The notes under the pieces: model-generated
What the model saw: only the letters and a program-made list of their open reading frames with translations
Databases searched by the model: none
Told to the model about the DNA's origin: nothing
Shown here: piece by piece, positions 35,106-46,314 of the stretch
Numbering within the stretch: position 1 is the stretch's first letter
Layout: every line of letters starts with the position of its first letter
From: Dugong dugon
Taxonomy: Eukaryota; Chordata; Mammalia; Sirenia; Dugongidae
Length of the DNA: 64,000 bases
Assembly (NCBI GenBank): GCA_030035585.1
Contig: CM057469.1
Coordinates: 114,182,650-114,246,649 of the forward strand
Direction of reading: 5' to 3'
Translations under genes and position numbers: made by a program

Positions 35106-37322
35106 CAAATTAGATGATGCTATTTTATGTTGTTCCCACAGGATAAGGAAACTATCGGTCAACATAAACAGCCAGTACATAGGTGGTATGGGGGCTAGTG
35201 GGAGGCGGGGAAGCAATCTGTTCTGACCCTTTCTAAAAAGAAATTCAGGTTATTTGTTTTATTTCTGTTCCTCACATAGCTAAAACTTAAAACCACTGGC
35301 TGTGTATTGCCTGTGGGGGCGGGGGAGCCTCACGTCTAAAACTATCAAGATAACATAGACTTAAGTTTGGTGACAATGTTAATAGACTCGTATAGAGCGT
35401 TTTATTTCCTCAGTAGATATAATAACTATTGCGTTGTTTTCCTGTTTTACCCCTCATGGGTTTTTCTTTTTTTTTTTTTTTTTAATTCCTAATACTTAAA
35501 TGTTTAAAACTTATTTAAAACATGTTTATATGGTAAATCAGTCAGCAAAAATGGCACGTTTTTAAATTGTTATCTCTGACACACATGAGAAGCACAGAAA
35601 GCTCAAACTAAATATTTCTTGATTTAAAAGCACCATCAGAAAGCAAACTCAGATGAAAAACTTACACAGAAATGCTGCAGATCGCGTTATTCTTTGGCTG
35701 AAAGTTAAAATGACACCTGGAATATATAACTACCTTTCCCAAGAGACAGAGCCCTAATCTAATAATCTCCTTTCTTAATATCATTGTGGCTTGACATAGG
35801 ATAGTTTATCTAATTTGGGTAGAGGAAAAAGCAGTAACAATTCATTTGAGTGGCAGGTATGCTGTGTTCTTTGCATATTTTAGTTATTATTATAATTTTT
35901 GAATGGGTAATTCCTTAAAGGATGCTAACGATCTTTTCACATTTGAAACTAGAGTAATATAAAGATTCATAAGCATTAACACTTGAAGGCTGAGGTAAAT
36001 CTGACTGACTTCTGCAAAATTCTGAATGTTACGGATTATTTGAATATCTATCTGCTCTTTTTTAAAAAAGCTTTTTATTTTGAAAAATATTTAGAGTTAT
36101 GGAAAAGTTGTAAAACTCATCTGCCGCTAAATTCCAGCCAACCATCCCCGTTTCCCTGTTCACCCTGAGGTGGGCCCTGGTGGGGAGGCGAGGAAAATAG
36201 TTCAGAGATCATGGTGAAATCTTGAATGGTTTTCAAACTTGTCCTTATATTCCCTCGCCCTATATCCTGTAGAAATCAGGTCCATAGAGATTTGGGGTTT
36301 TAGGAGAGTAAACATACCAGATTTTCTGGTGTACAGGCTTTAGAATGGTCCTCGAGTGTGACAGTGAACTGTAGAAGTGTGGCACCTTCAGCCCAATTCA
36401 CTATAAGCACAACAGCCTTTTGGTTATTCAGGACAAGATTTCCAGTTCAACACCTACATTTTCGAATAACTATAATATATAGATGTTGGGTACACTGAAT
36501 ATCAAGGATTTGTTGTCTATGGATGATATGCTATTCCTCCCCAAAGGCAAAAATTCAAGTATGCTTTTAAATCGCAGATTGAGAATCGAGGCATATGTAC
36601 TCTGTTGATTTTTATGAAAGACATAATGCTGCATTCTCTCTAGCATTGTCCACTTAGTAGACAAATTTGTTTTCCACTAAATTTCAATAAAGAGTAAAGA
36701 GGAAAAAGTAATAATATAATCCCCCAGCTGCTAGAAGCTTCAGGATCCTCTTTCACCTTGTATCCTCCTGGCTTTGCTACTTTCTGCCCTTGCCCAGAAA
36801 CATGTGTCCTTGGGCCTCTATTCTCCCTTTTCCATAGTAACATTAGATCTGCTAAATTCCTTCACAGCCAAGTCAAACGTGAGAGATAAAATTGTGATTG
36901 GATGCAGGTTTAAGGACATTTTAACAAGAGATCAAAGGGTCAAAACAATAATAATAAAGGTAGTTGTGGATTCCCATGTTTCAGCTGGCAAAGGGAAAGT
37001 TCTAGGATAGTCTCGCCAACACCCTTCATTTCCCATGGTGTAGGCCCCTCCAGTAGCTATTGGTCATGGGAGAAGAATGAGACTTTTCGAGGACATTATC
37101 TTGACTTTGAATCCTCACATTGTGATGACCTCAGATGTGATCTACACAGTTCTTCCAGGCTGACAAAATGAAATTAATGTTAGTTTCCTCTCTGACTCTT
37201 TAAAAACCATATTTGAAATTAATATTATTAATATGGTGCCTAATGATATTTACATATTTATTTTAAACCAATTTCTATCTAAAAATTATTTAAAGTGGCT
37301 GGCCAGAAGAGCCTAACACAAT
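35106..37322. other. Long stretch without recognised gene
   Basis: It has a T-run at 35464-35484 and several short open frames (35983-36168, 36470-36843 minus, 36774-37010) with no identifiable domain. No repeat was assigned with confidence. Confidence 0.4.
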
Positions 37323-37332
37323 TAAATAGATA

Positions 37333-37486
37333 TACCCATTGCCATCAAGTCGATTCCAACTCATAGTGACCCTAAAGGACAGAAGAAAGCTGTCCCATAG
37401 AGTTTCCAAAAGTGCCTGGTGGATTCGAACCGCTGACCCTTTGGCTAGCAGACGTAGGTCTTAACCACTATATCATCAGGGTTTCC
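37333..37486 (-). mobile_element. AfroSINE, minus strand
   Basis: 'ccattgccatcaagtcgatt', 'tggtggattcgaaccgctga' and 'tcttaaccactatatcatca' are the complement of tail, B-box region and head. TSD 'taaatagata' (37323-37332) / 'taagtagata' (37487-37496), 9 of 10 identical. Confidence 0.9.
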
Positions 37487-37774
37487 TAAGTAGATACAAG
37501 AGAAATGAAAACCAAAGCCAAAGAAAGAGATCAAATAAAATGTGCTAAGAGCAAAGGTTAATTTATAAATGTTGTGATTAGTGACCAGAAATCTATCTTT
37601 CATGGTAATTTTACCTATATGATTAATATAATTTAAAAGAAAAATTAATACTTAAAATTATTATTCACACAAAGAAAATATGGTACCAAACCAGCAAGAG
37701 TTAAAGCAATACACCTAAATTTATCTGTAATGAGTATTGTACAGGCAGTGAAATTACCCCAACCATATAACCAT

Positions 37775-37930
37775 TGGGGACCCCTGGTGGTGCAGTGGTT
37801 ACAAGCTGGGTCTGCTAACCAAAAATTCAGAAGTTCAAATCCACCAGCTGCTCCCTGGAAACCTTATGGGGCAGTTCTACTCTATCCTGTAGGGTGGATA
37901 TGAGTCAGAATAGACTCGACGCCAAAGGGT
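37775..37930 (+). mobile_element. AfroSINE, plus strand
   Basis: Complete head to tail: 'ccctggtggtgcagtggtta', 'agttcaaatccaccagctgc', 'aaaccttatggggcagttct' and 'agaatagactcgacgccaaa'. The flanks 'atataaccat' (37765-37774) and 'atataaacat' (37931-37940) form a probable TSD. Confidence 0.9.
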
Positions 37931-37940
37931 ATATAAACAT

Positions 37941-40362
37941 ACAGCATAAAAGTAAATTATTGGAGTGTGATACTTACATCAACTTCAACTTCCTTGATAC
38001 TTCAGCTCTCCCATTATTTGACAGCTACCTGATAGGTATATCAGAAAAGCTCTACTGAGTTTTGTAAGTACACATCTTAACAATAAATATAACAAATACA
38101 GACTTTGCTTCATGTTATAACAAAATATTACCTTTTTCTCATTTCTGGTTATTTGTATTAAAAAAAAATTTTAAAAAACTTGCGGAAAGGATATTCAAGT
38201 AATCTCACTAACTTTATTCCTAAAAGCACCATCTGCTGGTTACTAGAAGCGGATGCATTTCAATCTGTCTGTCTTCCAACCCTTTGATAAAAGAAAATGA
38301 AAACCTTTCTTTTTTGCATGCCTGCACAGGTTCCCCTCTGCATACTGACGTTACAAGCCTGGAGAAGCAGGAGGTGGATTTTATTGGTAAAATGTTTTAG
38401 TCTACGTGTGTGTGTGTGCAGTGGAATCAATTTTTCAGCTTGCCTTTTACTGGAAACCTTAGGTATATAAATGAGAGTATTTTCTGATCTAAATCAGCTT
38501 TATATAACCAGAAGGCAATTGTTAGTTCAGTGAGCGCAGGGCCTCCTCTATAGGGGATATTATTACCAAAGCTAAGCTGAAGTGTTTTAATTAGCCCATG
38601 TTGTAACCTGATTCTAGCACACAGTAGCTTCTAAATAAGTGTGGAGTGCGTGAAAAAAGAAAGGATAAATGAATGCTATGGCTTGATGTGAGATAAGGCA
38701 AAACTGGGAGATAAACACCCTCATATTTAATATTCATTAGATAGATATTTTTAACTATGCCAAAATTTGATGTGTGAATTTAACATTAGCAAGGAAAAGA
38801 ACGATGTCTTTTTCTTTTTAAGGGAAGATTGTCATGCAAAGAACAAATGTAGACTTCTTTTTTTTTTGAGATTTAAAAAATGTGGCAAAGCATTAATTCA
38901 GGGAGGCGTGAAAGAATTTCAGTATGAGCATTTGACCTAATGGATTATAAACATAGAACAAAAAACTCCTCTATTGCTACACAACTTTGCTATCAATTCG
39001 ATAGAACTCATTTGCTACATTCTCTCGAGGATATTGAAAGAAATTATTTTAAATTGAAATTTTTAAGATACAAAATTCTGAGCTGTAGGAGGGTTAAAGT
39101 TCTTTTTTTAATTAATTGATTTTTCCTTTTATAGATTGAGAAATTGATTTTTCAGGCGTAATCAAGGTAAAGTCAAGTCACCCATGTAGAAATGGTAGAG
39201 TTAATATTTAAATCAGTCCATTTGTTTCCAAAGGCATTGCTTTGCAACTGCATGAAGAAGCCTTTCAATTATACCAGTACATTTTTCTGAGGGGGTCAAT
39301 AAATACAACTTCCCCTATATATGAGTAACATCCTTAAAGCTCCACCTTGATGCTACTTTACCAGATCATGAAGAAACTTCATGATCTAAATATACCACTT
39401 TAAGTAAAATAAATTGGCATTAAGAGCATTTACCCTGCATCCAGATCCTCTAATCACTTTGAGAATAAATTCTCTGTGTTTCAAGAAGTGATTCTATATC
39501 ACAGCAGAACTAAAAGTGATTCTGCGTTCATTAAATGCTAGGACAAATTGACAATTCATTCAACAGATGTTTTCCCAAGTGTTGGAATGTTCTTTAATCC
39601 AATGGGGGAGAAAATGCATTCATACAAATTCTATAGGCAATGATGAAAAACAGTGTTTGGTGTCAGGGGAAAACTTCATCTGCCATGAACACTTACCTGG
39701 TTCTAGGGTAAACATAACCTTCACAGATCTCAATATCAGTATGAGATTGTTATCAAACAAATATCAAACATCTTTAAAAAAATGAAGTGTCTAGAGTCTA
39801 TAGTTTAAAAATCCATCTGAGTTTGATATACATGTGCTAGAGAAGGTCCAAGACTGACAGTTAAAACTGCATAATCTCTCTCTTTCTCTCCCTCTGATGT
39901 TTTGTTGCATATAACCAGTTGTGCAAAATAGAAATGCCATCACTCAATATCTGTTACATAGATATATGTATTAATAACAAAAACCCTGTAATAGTAGTAA
40001 CTTTTATTGAAGATACCTTTGTTGTCCATCCAACATCCATTGTCTCTTGATAGCATTTAGCAGTCCTTTGGAGGCACCATCCTTTCTCCAAAAGGTTTGG
40101 ATGTCATTGGCTTCTGCGGAGTGCTCTGATTATCACACATCAGTCTCCATGCCTCCATTCCTCTTGCCTCAATGAGCACTAACCCAGACCTTTGCAATTT
40201 TCTCATGACAATCTCCTGTCCATTGTTATTGCTTCGTGATCAAATTTATTCCAAGCAGAGTAAATTCTAGAACTTCTATCCCCAGAATTTTTTCAGTGGT
40301 TGGAAGAAAAATATTGTTCCTCTGAACCAGAAATAAAGAGCAGCACGCTTACTGTTGGCAAT
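37941..40362. other. Long stretch without recognised gene; contains a CTCF-like site
   Basis: About 2.4 kb of mostly unrecognised sequence. The open frame at 39567-39785 (72 codons) shows no known motif. The CTCF-like match near 38225 is listed separately. Confidence 0.4.
38225..38242 (-). promoter_or_regulatory. CTCF-like motif
   Basis: 'agcaccatctgctggtta' fits the reverse complement of the CTCF core (RSYGCCMYCTRSTGGYHR) except for A in place of the G at the fourth position. CTCF binds such sites to insulate or anchor chromatin loops. It lies in non-repeat sequence. Motif matches of this quality also occur by chance. Confidence 0.35.
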
Positions 40363-40413
40363 TGACCCAAGCCATGGTGTTTTCAATTGCCTCTTATGCA
40401 TGCAAAAGCCGGG
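40363..40413 (+). mobile_element. Small RTE LINE fragment beside an LTR
   Basis: 'acccaagccatggtgttttc' and 'gcctcttatgcatgcaaaag' match the RTE coding region at about 48718-48760. The RTE does not clearly resume after the LTR that follows, so this may be a remnant left by a deletion. Confidence 0.6.
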
Positions 40414-40895
40414 TGTTATGGATTGAATTGTGTCCCCCCAAAATGTGTTTCAACTTGGCTAGGCCGTGATTCCCAGTATTGTGTGATTGTCCACCATTTT
40501 GTCATTTAACGTGATTTTCTTATGTGTTGTAAATCTTACCTCTATGAGGTTAATGAGGCAGGATTCAGTCTACAAGATTAGGTTGTATCTTGAGTCAATC
40601 TCTTTTGAGGTATAAAAGAGAAACAAGAGACAAGGGGACCTCATACCATCAAGAAAGTAGTGCAAGGAGTAGAGCGTGCCATTTGAACCTGAGGTCTCTG
40701 TGCTGAGATGCTTCTCGATCGGAGAAAATTGATGACAAGGACCTTCCTCGAGAGCCAACAGAGAGAAAGACTTCCCCTGGAGCTGGTGCACTGAGTTTAG
40801 ACTCTAGCCTACTAGACTGTGAGAGAATAAACTTCTGTTTGTTAAAGCCATCCACTGGTGGTATTTCTGTTATAGCAGCACTAGATAACTATGAC
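40414..40895 (+). mobile_element. Solo LTR, ERVL-MaLR (MLT1-like), plus strand
   Basis: It begins TGTTATGGATTGAATTGTG and ends CTAGATAACTATGAC. The polyadenylation signal 'gagagaataaacttc' lies near the 3' end. It is about 482 bp. Unlike the other three copies in this window, no 5-bp TSD is apparent (left 'ccggg', right differs). That suggests mutation, or recombination or deletion at the right edge. Confidence 0.88.
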
Positions 40896-41159
40896 GGCAA
40901 CCATCTCGAGCTCATGATGGGAGTTAGTCTTTGAATAAAGTTTTTACTGTGGAAGAAGACAAAGTTGTGGGGGAAAAAGAAACAATGTTCCTGGAGAACA
41001 TCGTTGAGGGTCTAAGCTTTGTCTGGTGTCCACTGTACCTTTGGACTTTCCAGTTGCATGACCCAATCATTTCCCTTCATTGTTTACAGCAGTTTAATTT
41101 AGATTGTTTGCTTCTCGAAAGTGAATACATACTCAACAATGGCAACAATAGTAGTTATT

Positions 41160-41370
41160 ACTATTTTAGTACTTCTCACATTAAGATATTGTGTTAAATA
41201 CTGCTCTGGAAAGGAGATGCTTTTATTACCTCCATTTCATAGATGAGGAAACAGATTTCGAGAGATTAAATGACTAGCTCAAGATGACGCATCTAATATC
41301 AGAGCTGTCAGTCAAACTACATCTTTCTGATTATGAAGCCCACACTCTTAAATGTTAACACTATATTGCC
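41160..41370 (-). mobile_element. MIR SINE, minus strand
   Basis: 'tttattacctccatttcata', 'gatgaggaaacagatttcga' and 'attatgaagcccacactctt' are MIR in reverse sense. Confidence 0.82.
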
Positions 41371-41519
41371 TACTCCTTACTTAATGCCTATCTTGTTATC
41401 CAATAGTTCACATTTATGACAATGGTAAAAAATCTACTATCCAGCTATTTTGCACATCAGTGACGTGTATCTGGCAGTGACAAATGCCCAGGCATGCGGC
41501 AAGAGTAACGCCAGCTGTG

Positions 41520-41735
41520 ATGGTTAAGGTTATGTGTCAGCTTGGCTGGGCCATGATTCTAAGTGATTTGGCAGTTATACAATGATGTAATTTGACAGTT
41601 ATGTAATGATGTAGTCATCCTCCATTTTGTGATCTGATATGATCATCCTCCATTTTCTCATAATGCCTATTTTTGCATAATGACCTGGTCTTTAGAATTT
41701 AACCATGTCTATAAGTGAGGAGTGGATGTACTGTC
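41520..41735 (+). mobile_element. ERVL LTR-like fragment (MLT2-like start)
   Basis: It opens with 'gtgatggttaaggttatgtg' and 'cagcttggctgggccatgat', like the 5' end of ERVL-type LTRs. An internal near-duplication follows: 'ggcagttatacaatgatgta' and 'gacagttatgtaatgatgta', then 'cctccattttgtgatctgat' and 'cctccattttctcata'. The 3' end is not recognised. Confidence 0.45.
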
Positions 41736-41739
41736 TCTT

Positions 41740-41990
41740 TCCTGGGTGTGCTGGAACAGAGCATGGTTGTTGGGAGCAAACACCCTGGACTTAATTACTG
41801 TCTTTGCCATTATTAGCTGTGTGTCCTTGGACAAGTTACCTAACCTCATTAGGTCACGATTTCTTCAACCATAAATTTGTGAAAATAATATTTTCTAACT
41901 TATATACTTATTAAAGGAGTTAATACGTATAATTTGTTTATAACAGTACCTATATAGTATTCGTTTCTCAATAAATATTAGCTCCTATAT
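41740..41990 (+). mobile_element. MIR SINE, plus strand
   Basis: A long match in plus sense: 'attagctgtgtgtccttgga', 'caagttacctaacctcatta', 'aaggagttaatacgtataat' and 'ctcaataaatattagctcc'. Confidence 0.87.
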
Positions 41991-42209
41991 CATTTCTAGG
42001 TTTGCATTTTTAGTTTTCATGGAAAAGGTTTCAGATTAAGTTACCTAACCAACAGAATACAGATTGTTTAGGCACATCACTGCAGCCTGTAAACAGGCTT
42101 AAATAAATCTCGGCTGGAAACACGAGGGTTTCACAGAGCTCAGATAAGGATGGTTGCAATATTTCTGGTTTTCTCCCCTTATCCCACATGCTTTTGACTG
42201 TATTGATTT

Positions 42210-43560
42210 TTTTCTTAACAAATATTTATTGAGAACTTAGCTCGTGTTAAGGTGTTCTGGAGAAGGGGGGTAGAGTAGCAAACATAGAGCAGACAAGGCT
42301 TTACCTTCATGGCATTTAACAGTCTTATGGGCAGTGGAGGGAGATGGACATTTAAGTAGGTAAGTTCACAAAAAAAGAAAGAAAATTCTGACAAAAATGC
42401 TATAAAGTGAAATGTAAGGTATTGTGAGAGCAGATAAACAGAGGCTCTAACCTAGACTAGGCAGCCAGGAGAAAGTCCCCTGAAGATGAGATTTTTAATC
42501 TATATTCAACTTCATCTTGGGAAGAGTGTCTAGGCAAGAGACAACAGCATGCACAGCAGCCCTGAATCAGGAAGCAGCTTCATGATTCCAGGGGACTCTA
42601 ACACTCCACTGTACCTAGAGTACAGCAAGGTAGAGAAATGCCTGGGGCTAGTAACACAATCCAGCTCATACTTCATTTTGTAAGCTATTTATAGATTGCA
42701 GGATCCATCCCAAGGGTCTTAAGCAAAGCAGTGATTTGGTTTCTTTTTTCTTTTTTTTTTAAAGAAGTCACTGACTATGGAGAATAGATTGGAGAGGCAT
42801 AAAAGTGGATTTAGAGAGAACAATTAGGAGAATATATTAGCTGTCCTGAAAAGAAAAAACAACTGCCTTGAACAGGGTGATAGTGTGATAGAGGAAAGTA
42901 GTTGAATCAATAATTATCCTAGAATTTGAATTAAGACTTGATAATGAACTAGATACAATTGGTAGAGTAGATGCTGTGGTGCCTCACCCAAATCTCCTCT
43001 GCAGGACCAGCTGCTGTGAATGTTGGCTGCTGGGCTCACAGATGAACCCCTCTCCTGAGAAATGCCCTCCAGTAATGGGAGGTGCTTCCTAGAAGTTACA
43101 AACCACAGCTCATTCCTCCTACCTATCCCTAAACCAAGGACAGACCATCTCTGAAGGACTGGCCCCCTTGACATGGAATGTCTATGTACTGAATCCCTAT
43201 CTCAAGCTCTGCTTCTTGGGAACTTGAACTTGAAGAGTTGCCAAAGAACAAGAAATTTCCAAGAGATTCTCAGGTATCTGTCTAAACTATCTTTTACTTT
43301 CACGGGAGGTAGAGCTGGATATAGAGGAAGTGAGTTTAGTTTGGGACCTGTTGGGTTTGAGATCCATGTGAATCATCCAAAGAGAGATGATGAGTTGGTC
43401 CTTAGCTGTATATGGCTTTGGATGTTGGGAAAGAATGGAAATAAAATTAGATTGTATAGATGTCATAAAAAATGGGAGAGAGAAGAGCACAAGAAAAGTA
43501 TCAAGCTTCCCTCAAAGAGTTAAAATAACTGGTGTGACATTTACTGACAGAGTTCTTTCT
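42210..43560 (+). mobile_element. Ancient mammalian interspersed repeat (unnamed here), interrupted
   Basis: Successive blocks follow a widespread mammalian repeat in order: 'aatatttattgagaactta', 'ataaagtgaaatgtaaggta', 'gcagccctgaatcaggaagc', 'gggtcttaagcaaagcagtg', 'gagaatagattggagaggca', then after about 43280 'ggatatagaggaagtgagtt' and 'ttgagatccatgtgaatcat'. A piece at about 42960-43270 does not fit and may be a later insertion. I cannot assign the family name. The 116-codon frame at 43173-43523 lies within it and is not a gene. Confidence 0.5.
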
Positions 43561-45189
43561 ACCTCCTCTCCTTGTCTCTTTCCACATTGAAGACTGAGGA
43601 TTTGCCTTTTTTGGTTTGTTTTGGTGAGAAGACACTTTCTGAAATGATACCAACTACTTGAGCACCTTTCAGTTCTTCGTCCTATGCACTGGTAAAAATT
43701 GTGTGGAAACTCTTTTTTCTTAGGCAGCATGTCAACTTTGTCTGGGGTTGACTCCAGTAATAGAAACATTATGGTTCATGTGTAAACAACTCATAGCTTA
43801 CCCCTTTATAGATCATTCCTTTCCCCATCCCTACTTGAATAAGATCTATAGAATCTAAATTTATTCCCAGTCTAAGGATGGAAAGATAATGCATTGTGTC
43901 TTGCTGGACTACTGTCCCTTTCTCTGTTGTCATTTTGCCACAGAAATTTCATTCTTATTTCAGGCATCTTTGAGATTATCATTTGACAAAAACATTTTTG
44001 GCTGATTCTGCTTATGAGCTTTTATGTCCCTCTCAAGACTGTTTATTTTCTGAATCTAAAAAATTTCCTAAAAATGGTCCTGAGCTGTCTCTACTGAAGG
44101 ATATGATTTAGGCAAAAGAAAGTCTTATCTTTTTTTTTTTAAATCTGCAGTTCTCTCTTCTAACGTGGATACAATAAAGGAGCAGGGGAAGGGTTTTCTT
44201 CCCACAGTTGTAGCAACCTCGCCAGCTTTAGATGTGAGTGCTGCCAGAGAGTTCACGGATATTTCCATAGAGAACCTGGAAACTTACTGTTTGGGCTGAC
44301 ATTTTTACCACCATGTAGTATAAAAGGACATTTTCAGTGACAGAGGGACAGATGTCAAGTTTCTTGTCTCCCCTCCTTCCTCCCTTCTTTCCTTTCTTCC
44401 TTCTCACTAGTTTCTTTCTTTCTTTCATTAAAATGTTTTAGAATATTTTAAGGCCACAGTTTGAGGATGTAAGGATTGGAGCTTTACAATGACAGTTCCT
44501 AAAACTCTGACTTCTCAAATATATTATACATTCATGAGCAAAATGTGAAGCCCTGGGGGCGAATGCAGTGTTCTATGATATATGGTTTACAAGTGCTGTC
44601 GTGGGGAGAAGTTACACAGGATTCTTCACATAACTTGGCAGGTGATTTATTCCTAGTTGGGGATTTGAGGCTGTTCTATAGGCACATAAGTTGAAATAAG
44701 CTGACAAATGGCTTCTACATTTCAATCCTGATATCTCAAAAGGTGCTGCACATACTCTAGGTACAGAATTCTTGGAGCAGAAATCATTTGAGAGAGAAGT
44801 GCAATAGTGACAGACCCAGTGGACCAAAAACTACTTGGGAACCTTGGCTTGGTCCCTTAATTGTTTCTGAACCAAATTTTCTTACCTGGAATGTTTGGGG
44901 ATTAGCATTCCAGGATTGCATGTACCCCAGATGAGATGACCACTAAATGTCAAGATCAACAGATACCCTCTGCTAAGTTTAGAGCACTTAAGACAGCATG
45001 TCCCAGATGGGACTAACCCTATAGACAAACAGGCACCCACTCATCACAGGACCATCTGTGGTGCTCCAGTGACTGGTTACAGTGCACTCAGCTATGAATA
45101 ACTTCCCACAATTCAACTCAAGCAACCAGAAAATTGCTCACTTAAAATTATACCTTTATTTTGTGCCCTCTGACATTCTAACCAAACAT
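43561..45189. other. Unrecognised sequence with a pyrimidine-rich tract
   Basis: No gene seen. A CT-rich low-complexity tract lies at 44361-44426. Short open frames on both strands lack recognisable domains. Confidence 0.4.
44361..44426. repeat. CT-rich low-complexity tract
   Basis: About 65 bases of nearly pure pyrimidine with cct/ttcc units, broken by 'cactag'. Confidence 0.85.
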
Positions 45190-45745
45190 AGATTTTTTTT
45201 TGTTTATTCCAGAGATATTTGGTGAGTGCCTAATAGTTGCCAGATTTTTTTCTAGGTGAGGAGCGCTGGCATGAACACAATGGAAACAAAATCTTATCCG
45301 TAGGGAGTTTACAGTCTAGACGGTGTGACCAGCAATTTTAAAAAAAAGTTACAGAGATAAAATTTATAGAGTGTTTGAAAGTGCTAAATGCTAAGACAAA
45401 ATAATAATAATAAAATAAAGCAAGAGAGGGTCCCTGCACTGTATTTACTCTGAGGCTGTAAAGAAACACAGTGGTTTCTGCCTCAAGGTTCTCAGGTAGT
45501 TGGACGTATCAGGCATGCCAGCAGGAAACATAGTGTAGGGAGCCCTAAGTACTAAGACAAAAACGTGCACAGGGATACGTGGGAAGGAAATGGAGGCAAC
45601 ACCCTTTGACAGGAATGTGTATGAAAGTGGACAAGATGAAGAAAAATGTCATAGAAGAGGGGGTATTTGCTTTGAGTCTAAAGGAATGTATAGAATTTTT
45701 CCACATGGCCCGACTAGTCAGGGTAAAGGTGTTAGGGTTGGTTGA
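45190..45745 (+). mobile_element. Ancient mammalian interspersed repeat, second copy
   Basis: 'agatatttggtgagtgccta', 'gggagtttacagtctagacg' and 'agtgctaaatgctaagacaa' correspond to the first part of the repeat at 42210. The distal part (about 45640-45745) is more diverged. Confidence 0.45.
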
Positions 45746-45849
45746 CAGGATATTGAACTAGAAGTTGTGGATTTATTGAGGCAAGGAAGAGGGATAATGG
45801 ATCGTTTTCCTTTTTTTTTTTTTTTTCTTTTAGACTCATCTATGTTGTC

Positions 45850-45960
45850 AACAGGAGCCCTGGTGGTGCAGTGGTTAAGAGAGAACCCAACTGCTAATGA
45901 ATCTATCAGCTGCTCCTTGGAACCCTATAAGGCAGTTCTACTCTATCCTATAGGGTTTCT
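45850..45960 (+). mobile_element. AfroSINE head/body fused to the RTE 5' end
   Basis: It has the A-box region and body 'tcctatagggttt' of a short-type AfroSINE, lacking the usual 'actcgacggcaa' tail. The missing tail and the shared TSD with the RTE 3' end argue that it belongs to the same inserted unit. The alternative is an AfroSINE truncated by a later RTE insertion. Confidence 0.75.
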
Positions 45961-46314
45961 CCCCCACTGGTCTGTCAGTTCGTTGTACTAGAGGGGCTTG
46001 CATGTTGCTGTGATTCTGGACGCTATGCCACTGGTATTCAAATACCAGCTGGGTCACCCACCGTGGACAGGTTACAGCTGAGCTTCCAGACTAAGACACA
46101 ATAGGAAGAAGGACCTGGCAGTCTCCTTCTGAAAAAAATTAGCCAGTGAACAATTTATGAATAGCAGCAGAACATTTTCTGATATAGTGCTGGAAGATGA
46201 GCCCCTCAGTTCGGAAGGCACTCAAGATATGACTGGGGAAGAGCTGCCTCCTCAAAGTAGAGTCTAGCTTAATGATGTGGATGGAGTCAAGCTTTCTGAC
46301 CTTCAATTGCTGAT

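Noticed and set aside
43173-43523. 116-codon plus-strand frame
   Set aside because: It lies inside an ancient interspersed repeat and mirrors other noncoding copies of that repeat. No domain is seen.
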